From the NCBI GenBank assembly GCA_021794525.1, contig JAJYQP010000032.1, positions 1 to 37,007 of the forward strand: a DNA stretch of 37,007 nucleotides. Reading direction: 5' to 3'. Shown here one piece after another: positions 25,110-32,201 of this stretch. Every line of letters begins with the position of its first letter. Within the stretch, counting starts at the first letter, position 1. This DNA is from Pseudomonadota bacterium. Its GTDB lineage: Bacteria > Pseudomonadota > Alphaproteobacteria > Sphingomonadales > Sphingomonadaceae. The notes below the pieces were generated by a model, which searched no databases, was not told the origin of the DNA, and was given only the letters and a program-made list of their open reading frames with translations. A program made the translations under genes and the position numbers.

Positions 25110-25385
25110 AGCCCTTTCAGCGCCTGCCGGCGATCGAGTCCCAGCCCGTGGAAGGCGTCCGCCTTGGCCAGCTTCTCCAGCGCCGCCAGCGGCACCCCGC
25201 AGCGGCGCCACATGTCCTCCGCAGAGCGGAACGGCCCCGAAGCACGCGCGGCACAGATGCGGACCGCGTGGCTCTCGGCGAGTCCGTGGACGATCCTGAA
25301 GCCGAGCCGCAGCGGCAGCAGCCCCCGCCCCTCTCCGTGCGCTTCGACCTCCCCTTCCAGCCGCGTGTCGGTCGCCCACAGCCGC
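25110..25385 (-). pseudogene. dnaE2: Internal fragment of error-prone DNA polymerase DnaE2 (ImuC), inverted
   Basis: About 90 codons on the minus strand resemble the C-terminal third of DnaE2, in the region after the polymerase domain. Segments are GLLPLRLGFRIVHGL, ESHAVRICAARASGPF, SAEDMWRRCGVPLAALEKL and ADAFHGLGLDRRQALK. Full DnaE2 is roughly ten times longer, so both ends are missing. It lies head-to-tail against the imuA break on its 3' side and against an integrase fragment on its 5' side. In intact cassettes dnaE2 runs in the same direction as imuA, so this piece is inverted. Family recognition is by eye; exact end points are uncertain by a few codons. Confidence 0.75.
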
Positions 25386-25924
25386 GCGCGTGCGCGTAAT
25401 CGAGCACGGCGCAGGTCCGCTGGCGAACGCGGCGGCCTGTCTCCGGCTTTGCCGTCCACACATCGGCGATGGCTGCGATGATATCGCCGACCGTAATGTC
25501 CCCGATCGGCTTCTTGCCGAGCGTGGGAAAGGCGTACGTTTCAAGCGTGGCGAGCCATTGACCGCCGTGCTTGCTGCTGGCCCATTGATGCTCGCGGGCC
25601 TTGTGAAGCGCCAACACGGCTTCGCGGAAGGTGACGACCGCCGCCTTGGACTTGCGCTTCTCGGCGAGCAGATCGCGCCCGTCCTCGCGAATCGCTTTGC
25701 GTGCTTCGGCGGCCTTCGCCCGTGCGCTCGCGAGGGACACGAGCTTTGCACTGCCCAAGCCTATATCGCTTCTTTTGCCCTGGTGTTGGATGCGTAGCCG
25801 CCATGCCGCGCCTCCACGGCGGGTCCACCTTGAGAATCAGCCCATCGCCATCCTGGTAGGTTCCTGGCCTTCCCAGCGCTGCCTTCACCTCGTTAGCAGT
25901 CAGCTTGCCTATGGCTACACCCAC
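25385..25924 (-). pseudogene. Truncated, frameshifted tyrosine integrase (P4/DUF4102 type)
   Basis: From a GTG at 25924 the product starts GKLTANEVKAALGRPGTYQD and GDGLILKVDP, the N-terminal arm-binding (DUF4102) domain. Near 25817-25823 the frame slips by one base. The next frame continues the same domain as AWRLRIQHQGKRSDIGLGS, followed by LVSLASARAKAAEARKAI. The core-binding domain runs from TFREAVLALHKAREHQWAS to AVLDYAHARG, then breaks into dnaE2 sequence near 25385. The catalytic domain with the Arg-His-Arg-Tyr residues is absent, so it cannot recombine DNA. It points away from tRNA-Ser, the classic place for an island integrase. Confidence 0.8.
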
Positions 25925-25935
25925 TCGATTGGGAG

Positions 25936-25980
25936 TTTACGCCCACACTCATACTTTACGCCCACACTTCCGCCCACATT
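25936..25980. repeat. TTTACGCCCACACT direct repeats next to integrase start
   Basis: Two exact 14-base copies at 25936-25949 and 25955-25968 (19-base period). A degraded third copy, CTTCCGCCCACATT, ends at 25980. They lie between the integrase start and the tRNA-Ser 3' end and share TTTACG with the decamers at 26056. Likely arm-type integrase sites of an attachment region. Confidence 0.6.
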
Positions 25981-26055
25981 TTTGTGCGGATGCGGGCGGC
26001 GGACAGCGGTCAGACCAGACGCTTGCGGACGAGTAATCCGATGATATTCGGGACT

Positions 26056-26085
26056 TTTACGGAAGTTTACGGATGCTTGCGGAAG
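26056..26085. repeat. Three tandem decamers beside the tRNA-Ser 3' end
   Basis: TTTACGGAAG, TTTACGGATG and CTTGCGGAAG follow one another with an exact 10-base period, about one helical turn. A fourth, CTTGCGGACG, stands alone at 26022-26031. GCTTGCGGAAGC also has complementary ends and, with GGAT/ATCC outside, could form a hairpin after the tRNA-Ser transcript. Confidence 0.55.
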
Positions 26086-26091
26086 CAATCC

Positions 26092-26182
26092 TGGCGGAGA
26101 CGGAGGGATTCGAACCCTCGGTACCCAGTTCGAGTACGGTTCCTTAGCAGGGAACTGGTTTCAGCCACTCACCCACGTCTCC
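26092..26182 (-). tRNA. tRNA-Ser(GCT)
   Basis: Complete class II tRNA of 91 bases on the minus strand. The acceptor stem GGAGACG (26182-26176) pairs with CGTCTCC (26102-26096), then discriminator G and encoded CCA (26094-26092). The anticodon arm is GTTCC-CTGCTAA-GGAAC with anticodon GCT (reads AGC/AGU). A long variable arm is present and the T arm contains GGTTCGAATCC. Its 3' end faces the integrase relic, so it was probably the integration target, with its sequence restored. Confidence 0.97.
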
Positions 26183-26208
26183 GGCTTGTGGCACCTTGCG
26201 GAGGCGGG

Positions 26209-26237
26209 CCTATAGACGGGCGCTTGGCGGGCTTCAA
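26209..26237 (-). promoter_or_regulatory. Promoter of tRNA-Ser
   Basis: On the minus strand TTGAAG (26237-26232), a 17-base spacer and TATAGG (26214-26209). Predicted start about 20 bases before the tRNA. Confidence 0.5.
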
Positions 26238-26391
26238 GGGCGTAGCGCCGGAGTTTACCGCAAAGCTTGGGCGCGCCTCCGACTCGCTCCGCCGCAAAAC
26301 CGATTCGGTTCATCGCGCGCTCATTGCCGCTGCCGCAATGCGGGCGTTCAATCCATCCAAGACTTCGCCGCCCTCGGGAGGGGCCGAGACC

Positions 26392-27156
26392 ATGAACCGA
26401 CCGGCTTCACGCCTGTTTGCATCGATCGTCGGAGCAGTCGCCTCGATAGGCCTGGCCACCGCGCCACTTGCCGCGCAAGTACAGTCCGTCGATCCCGACA
26501 GCGCCTACAATGCCCCAATCGACGGCGACTTGGAAACAGCAGCCACCGCGCCGGACACAGCGCCACAGCCTGCGCCTGCCCCGGCACCCGCTGGCGAGCC
26601 GGCGGCGGCGCCCACTAGCGACGCCGTGGCCGCTGCTTCCGCCGATACCGCAGCCGAGAAGGGCGACACCACCCAGACCTATCGCGAGGAAGACCTCGTC
26701 GGCGCGGCCGAAGGCCTGTTCGGCAAAGGTGCAAAGGGCGTCGCCGACATGATCCGCAAGACGCTGAAGGACCAGGGCCAGCCCAATGCCTACATCGTCG
26801 GCCGCGAGGCGGGCGGTGCCTTCGTCGTCGGCCTGCGCTACGGCTCGGGCACGCTGCACCACAAGGTAGAGGGCGCGCAGCCGGTGTACTGGACCGGTCC
26901 CTCGATCGGGTTCGACGCCGGGGCCAGCGCCGGCAGCACCTTCGTGCTGGTCTACAACCTTTACGACACCGAGGATCTCTTCAAGCGCTTCCCGGCGGGT
27001 GAAGGACAGGCCTATGCCGTGGGCGGTCTCAACGCGAGCTATCTGCGATGGGGCGACGTGGTTTTAATCCCGATCCGTGTCGGTGCCGGCTTGCGGTTGG
27101 GCGTGAATGCGGGATATATGAAATTCTCGAAAACGCAGAACTGGCTCCCGTTCTGA
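26392..27156 (+). CDS. DUF1134 / EipA-family envelope protein
   Basis: Exported protein of 254 residues. A signal peptide (LFASIVGAVASIGLATAPLAAQ) is followed by a low-complexity Ala/Pro-rich stretch to about residue 85. A DUF1134 domain then runs to the C-terminus: EEDLVGAAEGLFGKGAKGVADMI, VGLRYGSGTLHHK, VYWTGPSIGFDAGASAG, FVLVYNLYDTEDLFKRFP and AYVGG-like and RVGAGLRLGVNAGYMKFS segments. In Brucella the family member EipA is periplasmic and supports envelope integrity; the same role here is by homology. GGGAGGGG lies before ATG 26392. In-frame sequence upstream overlaps tRNA-Ser and is not coding. Confidence 0.85.
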   Translation: MNRPASRLFASIVGAVASIGLATAPLAAQVQSVDPDSAYNAPIDGDLETAATAPDTAPQPAPAPAPAGEPAAAPTSDAVAAASADTAAEKGDTTQTYREEDLVGAAEGLFGKGAKGVADMIRKTLKDQGQPNAYIVGREAGGAFVVGLRYGSGTLHHKVEGAQPVYWTGPSIGFDAGASAGSTFVLVYNLYDTEDLFKRFPAGEGQAYAVGGLNASYLRWGDVVLIPIRVGAGLRLGVNAGYMKFSKTQNWLPF

Positions 27157-27166
27157 TCAGACAGGC

Positions 27167-27274
27167 CGACTCTTCGGGTCGATAATAATAACCCAAAAGG
27201 GTTCGGCCGGGGCCGCGACGGAATTCCCCCCAACCGATTCCAGTTGCGGCCCCACCCCCTTCTCGGCAAGGGGG
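27167..27274 (+). promoter_or_regulatory. Structured leader upstream of aminotransferase gene, candidate cis-regulatory RNA
   Basis: Four successive potential stem-loops. P1 is CGACTC-TTC-GGGTCG (27167-27181), with one G-T pair. P2 is AACCC-AAAA-GGGTT (27190-27203). P3 spans 27209-27253, where GGGGCCGCGAC plus GGAAT pairs with ATTCC, one bulged A and GTTGCGGCCCC, giving 16 pairs (one G-U) and the loop TCCCCCCAACCG. P4 is CCCCCTT (27255-27261) / AAGGGGG (27268-27274). The 3' arm of P4 is the Shine-Dalgarno sequence, 6 bases before the ATG at 27281. The C-run in the P3 loop could also pair with the SD. P1 might serve as a weak eipA terminator. No known RNA family was recognised. Confidence 0.55.
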
Positions 27275-27280
27275 CGGGCC

Positions 27281-28468
27281 ATGCTCGAACAGCTCCAGCC
27301 CCAGCCCGCCGACGCGCTTCTCGCGCTTATCAAGCTCCATGACGCGGATGCGCGCGCCGACAAGATCGATCTCGGCGTGGGCGTCTATCGTACCAATAGC
27401 GGTGCCACCCCGGTATTCGCCGCCATCAAGGCCGCCGAACAGCGGCTGGTCGACAGCCAGGACAGCAAGGCCTATCTCGGGCCCGAAGGCGACATGGGCT
27501 TCGTCGAGGCGTTGATGCCGTGGATCTTCGGCGCCGACCCGACGATGGGCGGGCGCATCCAGGGCATGCAGACACCCGGCGGGACCGGCGCGGTCCGGCT
27601 TGCGGCGGCACTGGCAGCCAGGGCCGGGGCGAGGCGGGTCCATCTGGGCCTGCCAAGCTGGCCGAACCACAAGCAGATCCTCGACGATCTCGGCCTGGAA
27701 ACTGCCGGCCTCGCCCATGCGGCGGCGGACGGGACGGCGGATATCGATGCCGTGCTCGGCGCGATCGCCGGGGCGGGGCCGCAGGACGCGGTGCTGGTCC
27801 ACGGCTGCTGCCACAACCCGACCGGGATCGAATATACGCCCGAGCAATGGGACCGGATCGCAGAAGCGCTCGCCGGGAGTCCCGCTCTCCCGATCCTCGA
27901 CCTCGCCTATCACGGCCTCGGCCGCGGCATGGAGGAGGACGCCTACGGTATGCGCGCAATCCTTGCCGCCGTGCCCCAGGCGCTGATCGCTTACAGCTGC
28001 GACAAGAATTTCGGCCTTTACCGTGATCGCGTGGGGGCGCTCTATTTCATGGCGAGCGAGCGCGGCCAACTCGACACCATCGCCTCGAACGCCAATGCGC
28101 TCGCCCGCGCGGCCTGGTCGATGCCGCCCGATCACGGCGCGGCGGCTGTGCGGCTGGTGCTGCGCGATCCCGCACTGACCGAGACCTGGCAGTCCGAGCT
28201 CACCGATATGCGTGCGCGGATGCGCCGGGTGCGGGAGCGGCTGGCGGCGGCCGACAACACCGTGCCCGGGCTGGGTCTCGCGGCGATCGGCGAAGGCACC
28301 GGGCTTTTCGCCATGCTCCCCCTCGACAAGGGCCAGATCGAGGCGCTGCGCACCGACCACGGCATCTATATGGCTGGGTCCGGGCGGATCAATGTCGCCG
28401 GTCTGACCGAGGCGAACACGCCCAGGTTCGTGGCCGCGCTGGCCGTCGTTACCGGCGCCGATGGATAG
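27281..28468 (+). CDS. tyrB: Aromatic amino acid / aspartate aminotransferase (TyrB/AspC type)
   Basis: PLP-dependent class I aminotransferase of 395 residues, the AspC/TyrB length. Marks are DKIDLGVGVYRT, AYLGPEGDMGF, TPGGTGAVRLAA, GCCHNPTGIEYT, ILDLAYHGLG, the Schiff-base Lys242 in SCDKNFGLYRDRVGAL, and SGRINVAGL with the carboxylate-binding Arg. It transfers amino groups between aspartate or aromatic amino acids and 2-oxoglutarate; aspartate versus aromatic preference is not decided by sequence. HisC-TyrA at 8-10 kb belong to the same aromatic pathway. It is preceded by the structured leader and overlaps the next gene by 8 bases. Confidence 0.9.
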   Translation: MLEQLQPQPADALLALIKLHDADARADKIDLGVGVYRTNSGATPVFAAIKAAEQRLVDSQDSKAYLGPEGDMGFVEALMPWIFGADPTMGGRIQGMQTPGGTGAVRLAAALAARAGARRVHLGLPSWPNHKQILDDLGLETAGLAHAAADGTADIDAVLGAIAGAGPQDAVLVHGCCHNPTGIEYTPEQWDRIAEALAGSPALPILDLAYHGLGRGMEEDAYGMRAILAAVPQALIAYSCDKNFGLYRDRVGALYFMASERGQLDTIASNANALARAAWSMPPDHGAAAVRLVLRDPALTETWQSELTDMRARMRRVRERLAAADNTVPGLGLAAIGEGTGLFAMLPLDKGQIEALRTDHGIYMAGSGRINVAGLTEANTPRFVAALAVVTGADG

Positions 28469-29003
28469 GCAGCCCACGCTCAGGGGCGAGACACTGCTGT
28501 TGCGCCCGCTGGTCGAAGCGGACCGCGAAGGGCTGTTTCTCGTCGCATCGGACCGCGAGCTCTGGGCGCTCCATCCATCGCACGACCGCTGGCAGCGACC
28601 CGTTTTCGACGCGCTGTTCGACGAGGCGCTGGCCGAGGGCGGTGCCCTGGCGGCGATCGACACAGCGAGCGGGTGCGTCGTCGGCTCCTCTCAGTTCCGA
28701 CCAAGCAGCGCGGTGCCGGGCGCGATGGAAATCGGGTGGAGCTTTCTCGCCCGTGAGAGATGGGGCGGCGCGGCGAACCGCGAGATGAAACGGCTCATGC
28801 TTGCCCACGCGCTCGCCACGGTCGAGCGGTGCGTGTTCCGGGTCGGCAGCGGAAACCTACGCTCGCGGCGGGCAATGGAGAAGATCGGCGGCAGGTTGCT
28901 GCCGCTGACGCAGGTCGTCGATTACCCGGACGGGCGCCGGATCGCCCACGTCTTCTATGAGATCGATCGCGCAGCCCTCGCGCGCGGCCCGCTGGGGGCC
29001 TAG
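28461..29003 (+). CDS. GNAT N-acetyltransferase (RimJ/RimL-like)
   Basis: A 180-residue GCN5-related acetyltransferase. It starts with TLRGETLLLRPLVEADREGLF, the RimJ/RimL pattern, then has GCVVGSSQFRP, MEIGWSFLARERWGGAANREMK (acetyl-CoA loop) and RVGSGNLRSRRAMEKIGG, the typical N-x-x-S-x-x-x-x-E-K-x-G stretch. The substrate may be a protein N-terminus or a small molecule; it cannot be told. It overlaps the aminotransferase by 8 bases. Its TAG shares CTAG (29000-29003) with the stop of ribE on the other strand. Confidence 0.87.
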   Translation: MDRQPTLRGETLLLRPLVEADREGLFLVASDRELWALHPSHDRWQRPVFDALFDEALAEGGALAAIDTASGCVVGSSQFRPSSAVPGAMEIGWSFLARERWGGAANREMKRLMLAHALATVERCVFRVGSGNLRSRRAMEKIGGRLLPLTQVVDYPDGRRIAHVFYEIDRAALARGPLGA

Positions 29004-29617
29004 CCGCGAAGCTGCTGCATTCGCTGGAGATAGCGGGCGAGCACGTCGATCTCGATATTCACCGTATCGCCCGCCTTTAGCGCGCCCAGCGTCGTAACTT
29101 CGGCGGTGTGCGGGATGATGTTGACCGCAAAGTCGCAAGCACCGTCGGGCTGGTCGGCAACCTCGTTGACGGTCAACGATACGCCGTCGATGGTAACCGA
29201 TCCCTTGGCCGCAAGATAGGGCGCCAGCGCGGCGGGCGCCGTAAAGTCGAGCCGATGGGAGTCTCCGTCGGGACAGATGCCTTTGAGCGCCGCGACGCCA
29301 TCGACATGACCGGTCACGAGGTGCCCGCCCAGTTCGTCACCCAGCCTGAGCGCGGGTTCGAGATTCAGCCGCCGACCTTCGACCCACTGGCCGGTCGCGG
29401 TGCGACTGACGGTTTCCCCGGAGACATCGACCGCGAACCACATATCGCCCGCCGTGCCGCCGGTCTCCACCACCGTCAGGCACACACCCGAGCAGGCAAT
29501 CGACGCGCCAATGGCAATCCCGGCGGGATCCCACGGACAGGCGATGCGGAGGTGCAGGTTGCCCCGGTCCTCGACGCGGGCGACGGTGCCGATGGCGGTG
29601 ATTATGCCGGTGAACAT
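29000..29617 (-). CDS. ribE: Riboflavin synthase alpha subunit
   Basis: Dismutates two 6,7-dimethyl-8-ribityllumazine to riboflavin and a pyrimidine product that is recycled. The 205-residue protein begins MFTGIITAIGTV, the invariant start of the family. It has two lumazine-binding beta-barrel repeats: the first to about residue 90 with CSGVCLTVVE, the second from HLVTGHVDGVA with IDGVSLTVNEV. The ATG at 29617 was chosen for MFTGI; the frame extends upstream into ribD. It overlaps the ribD end by 16 bases. The symbol ribE/ribC varies between organisms. Confidence 0.95.
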   Translation of the reverse strand: MFTGIITAIGTVARVEDRGNLHLRIACPWDPAGIAIGASIACSGVCLTVVETGGTAGDMWFAVDVSGETVSRTATGQWVEGRRLNLEPALRLGDELGGHLVTGHVDGVAALKGICPDGDSHRLDFTAPAALAPYLAAKGSVTIDGVSLTVNEVADQPDGACDFAVNIIPHTAEVTTLGALKAGDTVNIEIDVLARYLQRMQQLRG

Positions 29618-30573
29618 CGCGCGCGGTCGTAGACGTCGAGCCGGTCGCTGCCAAGCGGATGGCTTGCGACCCGGCGCCACTCTGGGCCGATCCTGTCCTG
29701 CGCCAGCTCGGGAAGCGACGCGCCGTCACCGCTCACGCTATCCGGCGACCGGTAGAGCATCATCGTGTCGACCAGATCGGCCGCAAGAAAAGCGCGGGCG
29801 GTCGTCGCACCGCCTTCCACCATCAGCCACTGCGTCTCGCCCAGGTTGTGCACTGCGGCGGGACTGCCCAGCGCCAGCCAGCCGTCCGGAGCTTCGCCAC
29901 TTGTGAGCATCAATCTGCACGGAGACTGCGGCTCCAGTCCCGGGAGCCGCACGTCAAGTCGGGGCGCATCAGCCAAGTACGTGCCTCTCCCGACGAGGAT
30001 TGCGTCCACCTTCGCTCGCCATGCATGGACGTGGGCGCGGGCGATCTCGCCCGTAAGCCATTGGCCGACCGGGGGCGCGAGCCGGTCATCGGCGGAAAGT
30101 GCCAGCTTGAGAGTGATATGCGGGCGGCCAGATTGCGCCCTTGCAAGATAGCCGGCCAGGCTGCGTGCGGCTGGCTCGCTGTCGATGGATGCCGTGTCCA
30201 CCCCTGCCTCGGCCAAAGCCGCGAGCCCGCGCCCGGCAGTCCTGGGATCGGGATCGCGGACCGCCGCCACTACCCGCGCCACACCGGCCTCGCAAAGGCT
30301 CTCGCTGCACGACGGGCCGCGCGGCGATGCATGAGCGCAGGGTTCGAGCGTGACGTAGCAGCATGATCCGCGTGCCCTCTCTCCGGCTTGGGCCAGCGCC
30401 ATCGCTTCGGCATGGGGGCGCCCGCCCGGCTGGGTCCAGCCGCGACCGACGACCACGCCGTCCTTCACGATCACCGCCCCGACGGCAGGATTGGGACGGC
30501 TCAGAGGTCGGCCGCGCGCGCCCAGCCGGGCCGCCATCGCCAGCCACTGTGCATCACTGTGCGGCAGGGGCAA
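29602..30573 (-). CDS. ribD: Bifunctional riboflavin deaminase/reductase RibD
   Basis: Two early riboflavin steps in one protein. The N-terminal deaminase carries the zinc motif HAEAMAL and PCAHASPRGPSC, where the second Cys is one residue farther on than in E. coli RibD, with SRPNPAVGAVIV before it. The C-terminal NADPH reductase shows ITLKLALSADDRLA, ILVGRGTYLADAPRLDVR and MVEGGATTARAFL. No ATG sits before the conserved DAQWLAMAARL helix; TTG 30573 gives 323 residues and is preferred, while ATG 30537 would trim that helix. It overlaps the upstream membrane-protein gene by 20 bases and ribE by 16. Confidence 0.9.
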   Translation of the reverse strand: MPLPHSDAQWLAMAARLGARGRPLSRPNPAVGAVIVKDGVVVGRGWTQPGGRPHAEAMALAQAGERARGSCCYVTLEPCAHASPRGPSCSESLCEAGVARVVAAVRDPDPRTAGRGLAALAEAGVDTASIDSEPAARSLAGYLARAQSGRPHITLKLALSADDRLAPPVGQWLTGEIARAHVHAWRAKVDAILVGRGTYLADAPRLDVRLPGLEPQSPCRLMLTSGEAPDGWLALGSPAAVHNLGETQWLMVEGGATTARAFLAADLVDTMMLYRSPDSVSGDGASLPELAQDRIGPEWRRVASHPLGSDRLDVYDRARCSPA

Positions 30574-31009
30574 CCGTTCCGTCCGGCCGGGACTGTGCTG
30601 CCGCTTTGGCTTTCGCGGTTTCCGCCGCCTTGTCGGCCGCGATCTTGCGCTCCATCGCATCGACATCGATACCGGTAGCGCGGCCGAGCTGGCGATACAT
30701 CTCCTTCACCTCCTCGTCGCGCGCCGCCTGTTCCGCGGCCAGGCGCTCCTTGCGCTTCTGGTTGGCGATATTGGAGGCCACGATCTCCGCCTCGCTCCGC
30801 CCTTCGGCGAAGGTCGAGATGAAGGAGACCTTGGGCGGCTCGGGCGGCACCAGCACCTCTTCCCGGATAATCAGGAACAGAAGGCCGAAGGTGCACAGCG
30901 CCGACATGCCCCAGATCGGCCACCGATAGGGGACGGGGCGGCGGACGAACTCCCAGAAATCCCGGATGCCTCCCGTGGGGTTGTATCGCTGCATAAGTCG
31001 CATGGGCAT
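30554..31009 (-). CDS. Small membrane protein with charged coiled coil, function unknown
   Basis: No family recognised. The 151-residue product has one membrane segment (about 32-48, IWGMSALCTFGLLFLII) after a basic aromatic N-terminus. A Pro-rich hinge EEVLVPPEPPKV follows, then a long charged helix from about 70 to 135 rich in Ala, Glu, Lys and Arg that probably forms a coiled coil. The tail is Ala-rich. Starts at codons 1, 3 and 6 are all possible. It lies immediately upstream of ribD and overlaps it if the TTG start is right. Confidence 0.72.
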   Translation of the reverse strand: MPMRLMQRYNPTGGIRDFWEFVRRPVPYRWPIWGMSALCTFGLLFLIIREEVLVPPEPPKVSFISTFAEGRSEAEIVASNIANQKRKERLAAEQAARDEEVKEMYRQLGRATGIDVDAMERKIAADKAAETAKAKAAAQSRPDGTVAPAAQ

Positions 31010-31041
31010 TAGATAGGCGCTCGAAGCGCCGCGCGCCAGCC

Positions 31042-31764
31042 TCAGCCGAATTCGCTGTAAAGCGCGCGTCCGTGCGCCTTCAGCCAGCTGTCGGCCTTCG
31101 CGATCTCGCCCTCGAATAAGTCGGCCAGCAATGCGTGGAAGGCCGGGCTGTGGTCAAAATGCACGAGATGGGCGACCTCATGCGCCACTACCGAGCGGCG
31201 CACCGCGTCGGGCGCCATGACCAACCGCCAGTTGATCCGCACGATGCCCTTCGTCGAACAGCTCCCCCAGCGCCGTCCGGCGCGCGTGAGGCGAAGCTGC
31301 GGTTCGGTGACGCCCGCGCTCTCGCAATAGTCGGCGAGGTCGCTGGCGAGCAGTCTCTGCGCCTCGCTTTCCAGCCAGCGCCGGAGGCGGCGGGCGCGGG
31401 TCTCCTCGGGCCCGCCGAGCACGATCCGCCCGGTATCCGCTCGCGGACGGCGGGGTGCGCCTAATTGCCAGTCGATGACCAGCTCGCCACCGCGATAGCG
31501 CAGCGTCCCGCGTGCGAGCGGATCGACCGGAGCGGGCAGCTTGGCGAGCTGGGCTTCGAGCCAGGCTTTGCGGGCAATCGCGAAGGCGACGGCATCCTGA
31601 CTGCGGCACCACTTCGGCAGGGTGATGCGGATCGCGGTTCCGTCGGGGGCGAGGCGGAGCGTCAGGCGGCGGGCGCGGGCATTGCGGTTGAGTTCGATCG
31701 GCAGGATCCGGTCGGCAAGTTCCAGCACCGGTGGCGCCGGGTCCGCCCGCAGCCACTCGATCAT
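31042..31764 (-). CDS. YgjP-family (DUF45) metallopeptidase-like protein
   Basis: A 240-residue SprT/WLM-like putative zinc peptidase. The zinc site is HEVAH (195-199), with a third ligand at His205 in HFDHSPAF. The upstream RRWGSCSTKGIVRINWRLV is the hallmark of YgjP/DUF45 proteins. The N-terminal half carries a beta domain (ARRLTLRLAPDGTAIRITLP). Bacterial members are little studied. The start at 31764 overlaps the ycgN stop as ATGA (31761-31764), so translation is coupled; a GTG at 31773 is less likely. Confidence 0.88.
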   Translation of the reverse strand: MIEWLRADPAPPVLELADRILPIELNRNARARRLTLRLAPDGTAIRITLPKWCRSQDAVAFAIARKAWLEAQLAKLPAPVDPLARGTLRYRGGELVIDWQLGAPRRPRADTGRIVLGGPEETRARRLRRWLESEAQRLLASDLADYCESAGVTEPQLRLTRAGRRWGSCSTKGIVRINWRLVMAPDAVRRSVVAHEVAHLVHFDHSPAFHALLADLFEGEIAKADSWLKAHGRALYSEFG

Positions 31765-32201
31765 TCGGGCCACTCGACGATGTGGTGCTCGAGCGGGCCG
31801 GCAACGTCTTCGCTCACTACACGGTTCGCCACCGAAACCCCGGCCCGCACGACTCCCGCGGGGTCGCCGGAGAGAAGGTAATGCCAGCGCGGCAACGGCT
31901 CACCCGCGGCGCGTCGGCGATAGGCGCAGGTCGAGGGGAGCCACTCCACGCTGTCGACGATCTTGAGCGTCAGACGCAGGCAATCGGGGACCAGCGCCTT
32001 GCGATGGGGATAGTCGCGGCAGCGCGCGGAGCCGGTATCGAGCAGGCGGCAGGCGACGTTGGTTTCGGCGATCTCGCCGGTGTCCTCGTCCTCGATCTTG
32101 TGGAGGCAGCAGCGGCCGCAGCCGTCGCACAGTGCCTCCCACTCGATCTGGCTGAGCTGTGCCAGCGGTAGCTCCCAGAACCGCTCCCTCAGCGTATCCA
32201 T
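31761..32201 (-). CDS. YcgN-family cysteine-cluster protein (UPF0260)
   Basis: A 146-residue YcgN/YkgJ-type protein. The N-terminal half has CDGCGRCC (Cys25, 28, 31, 32), and further Cys at ACRLLD, ARCRDYPHR, PDCLRL and STCAYR complete the cluster expected to bind zinc or iron-sulfur. FWELPLAQLSQIEWEALCDGC is the standard YcgN start. The molecular function is unknown. It overlaps the SCO1 gene by 13 bases and the YgjP gene by 4, so the three form one coupled unit. Confidence 0.9.
   Translation of the reverse strand: MDTLRERFWELPLAQLSQIEWEALCDGCGRCCLHKIEDEDTGEIAETNVACRLLDTGSARCRDYPHRKALVPDCLRLTLKIVDSVEWLPSTCAYRRRAAGEPLPRWHYLLSGDPAGVVRAGVSVANRVVSEDVAGPLEHHIVEWPE

Noticed and set aside
30574..31041. 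FMN riboswitch before the rib genes
   Set aside because: The sequence upstream of ribD is coding for the membrane protein, and no RFN-element conserved boxes were seen.
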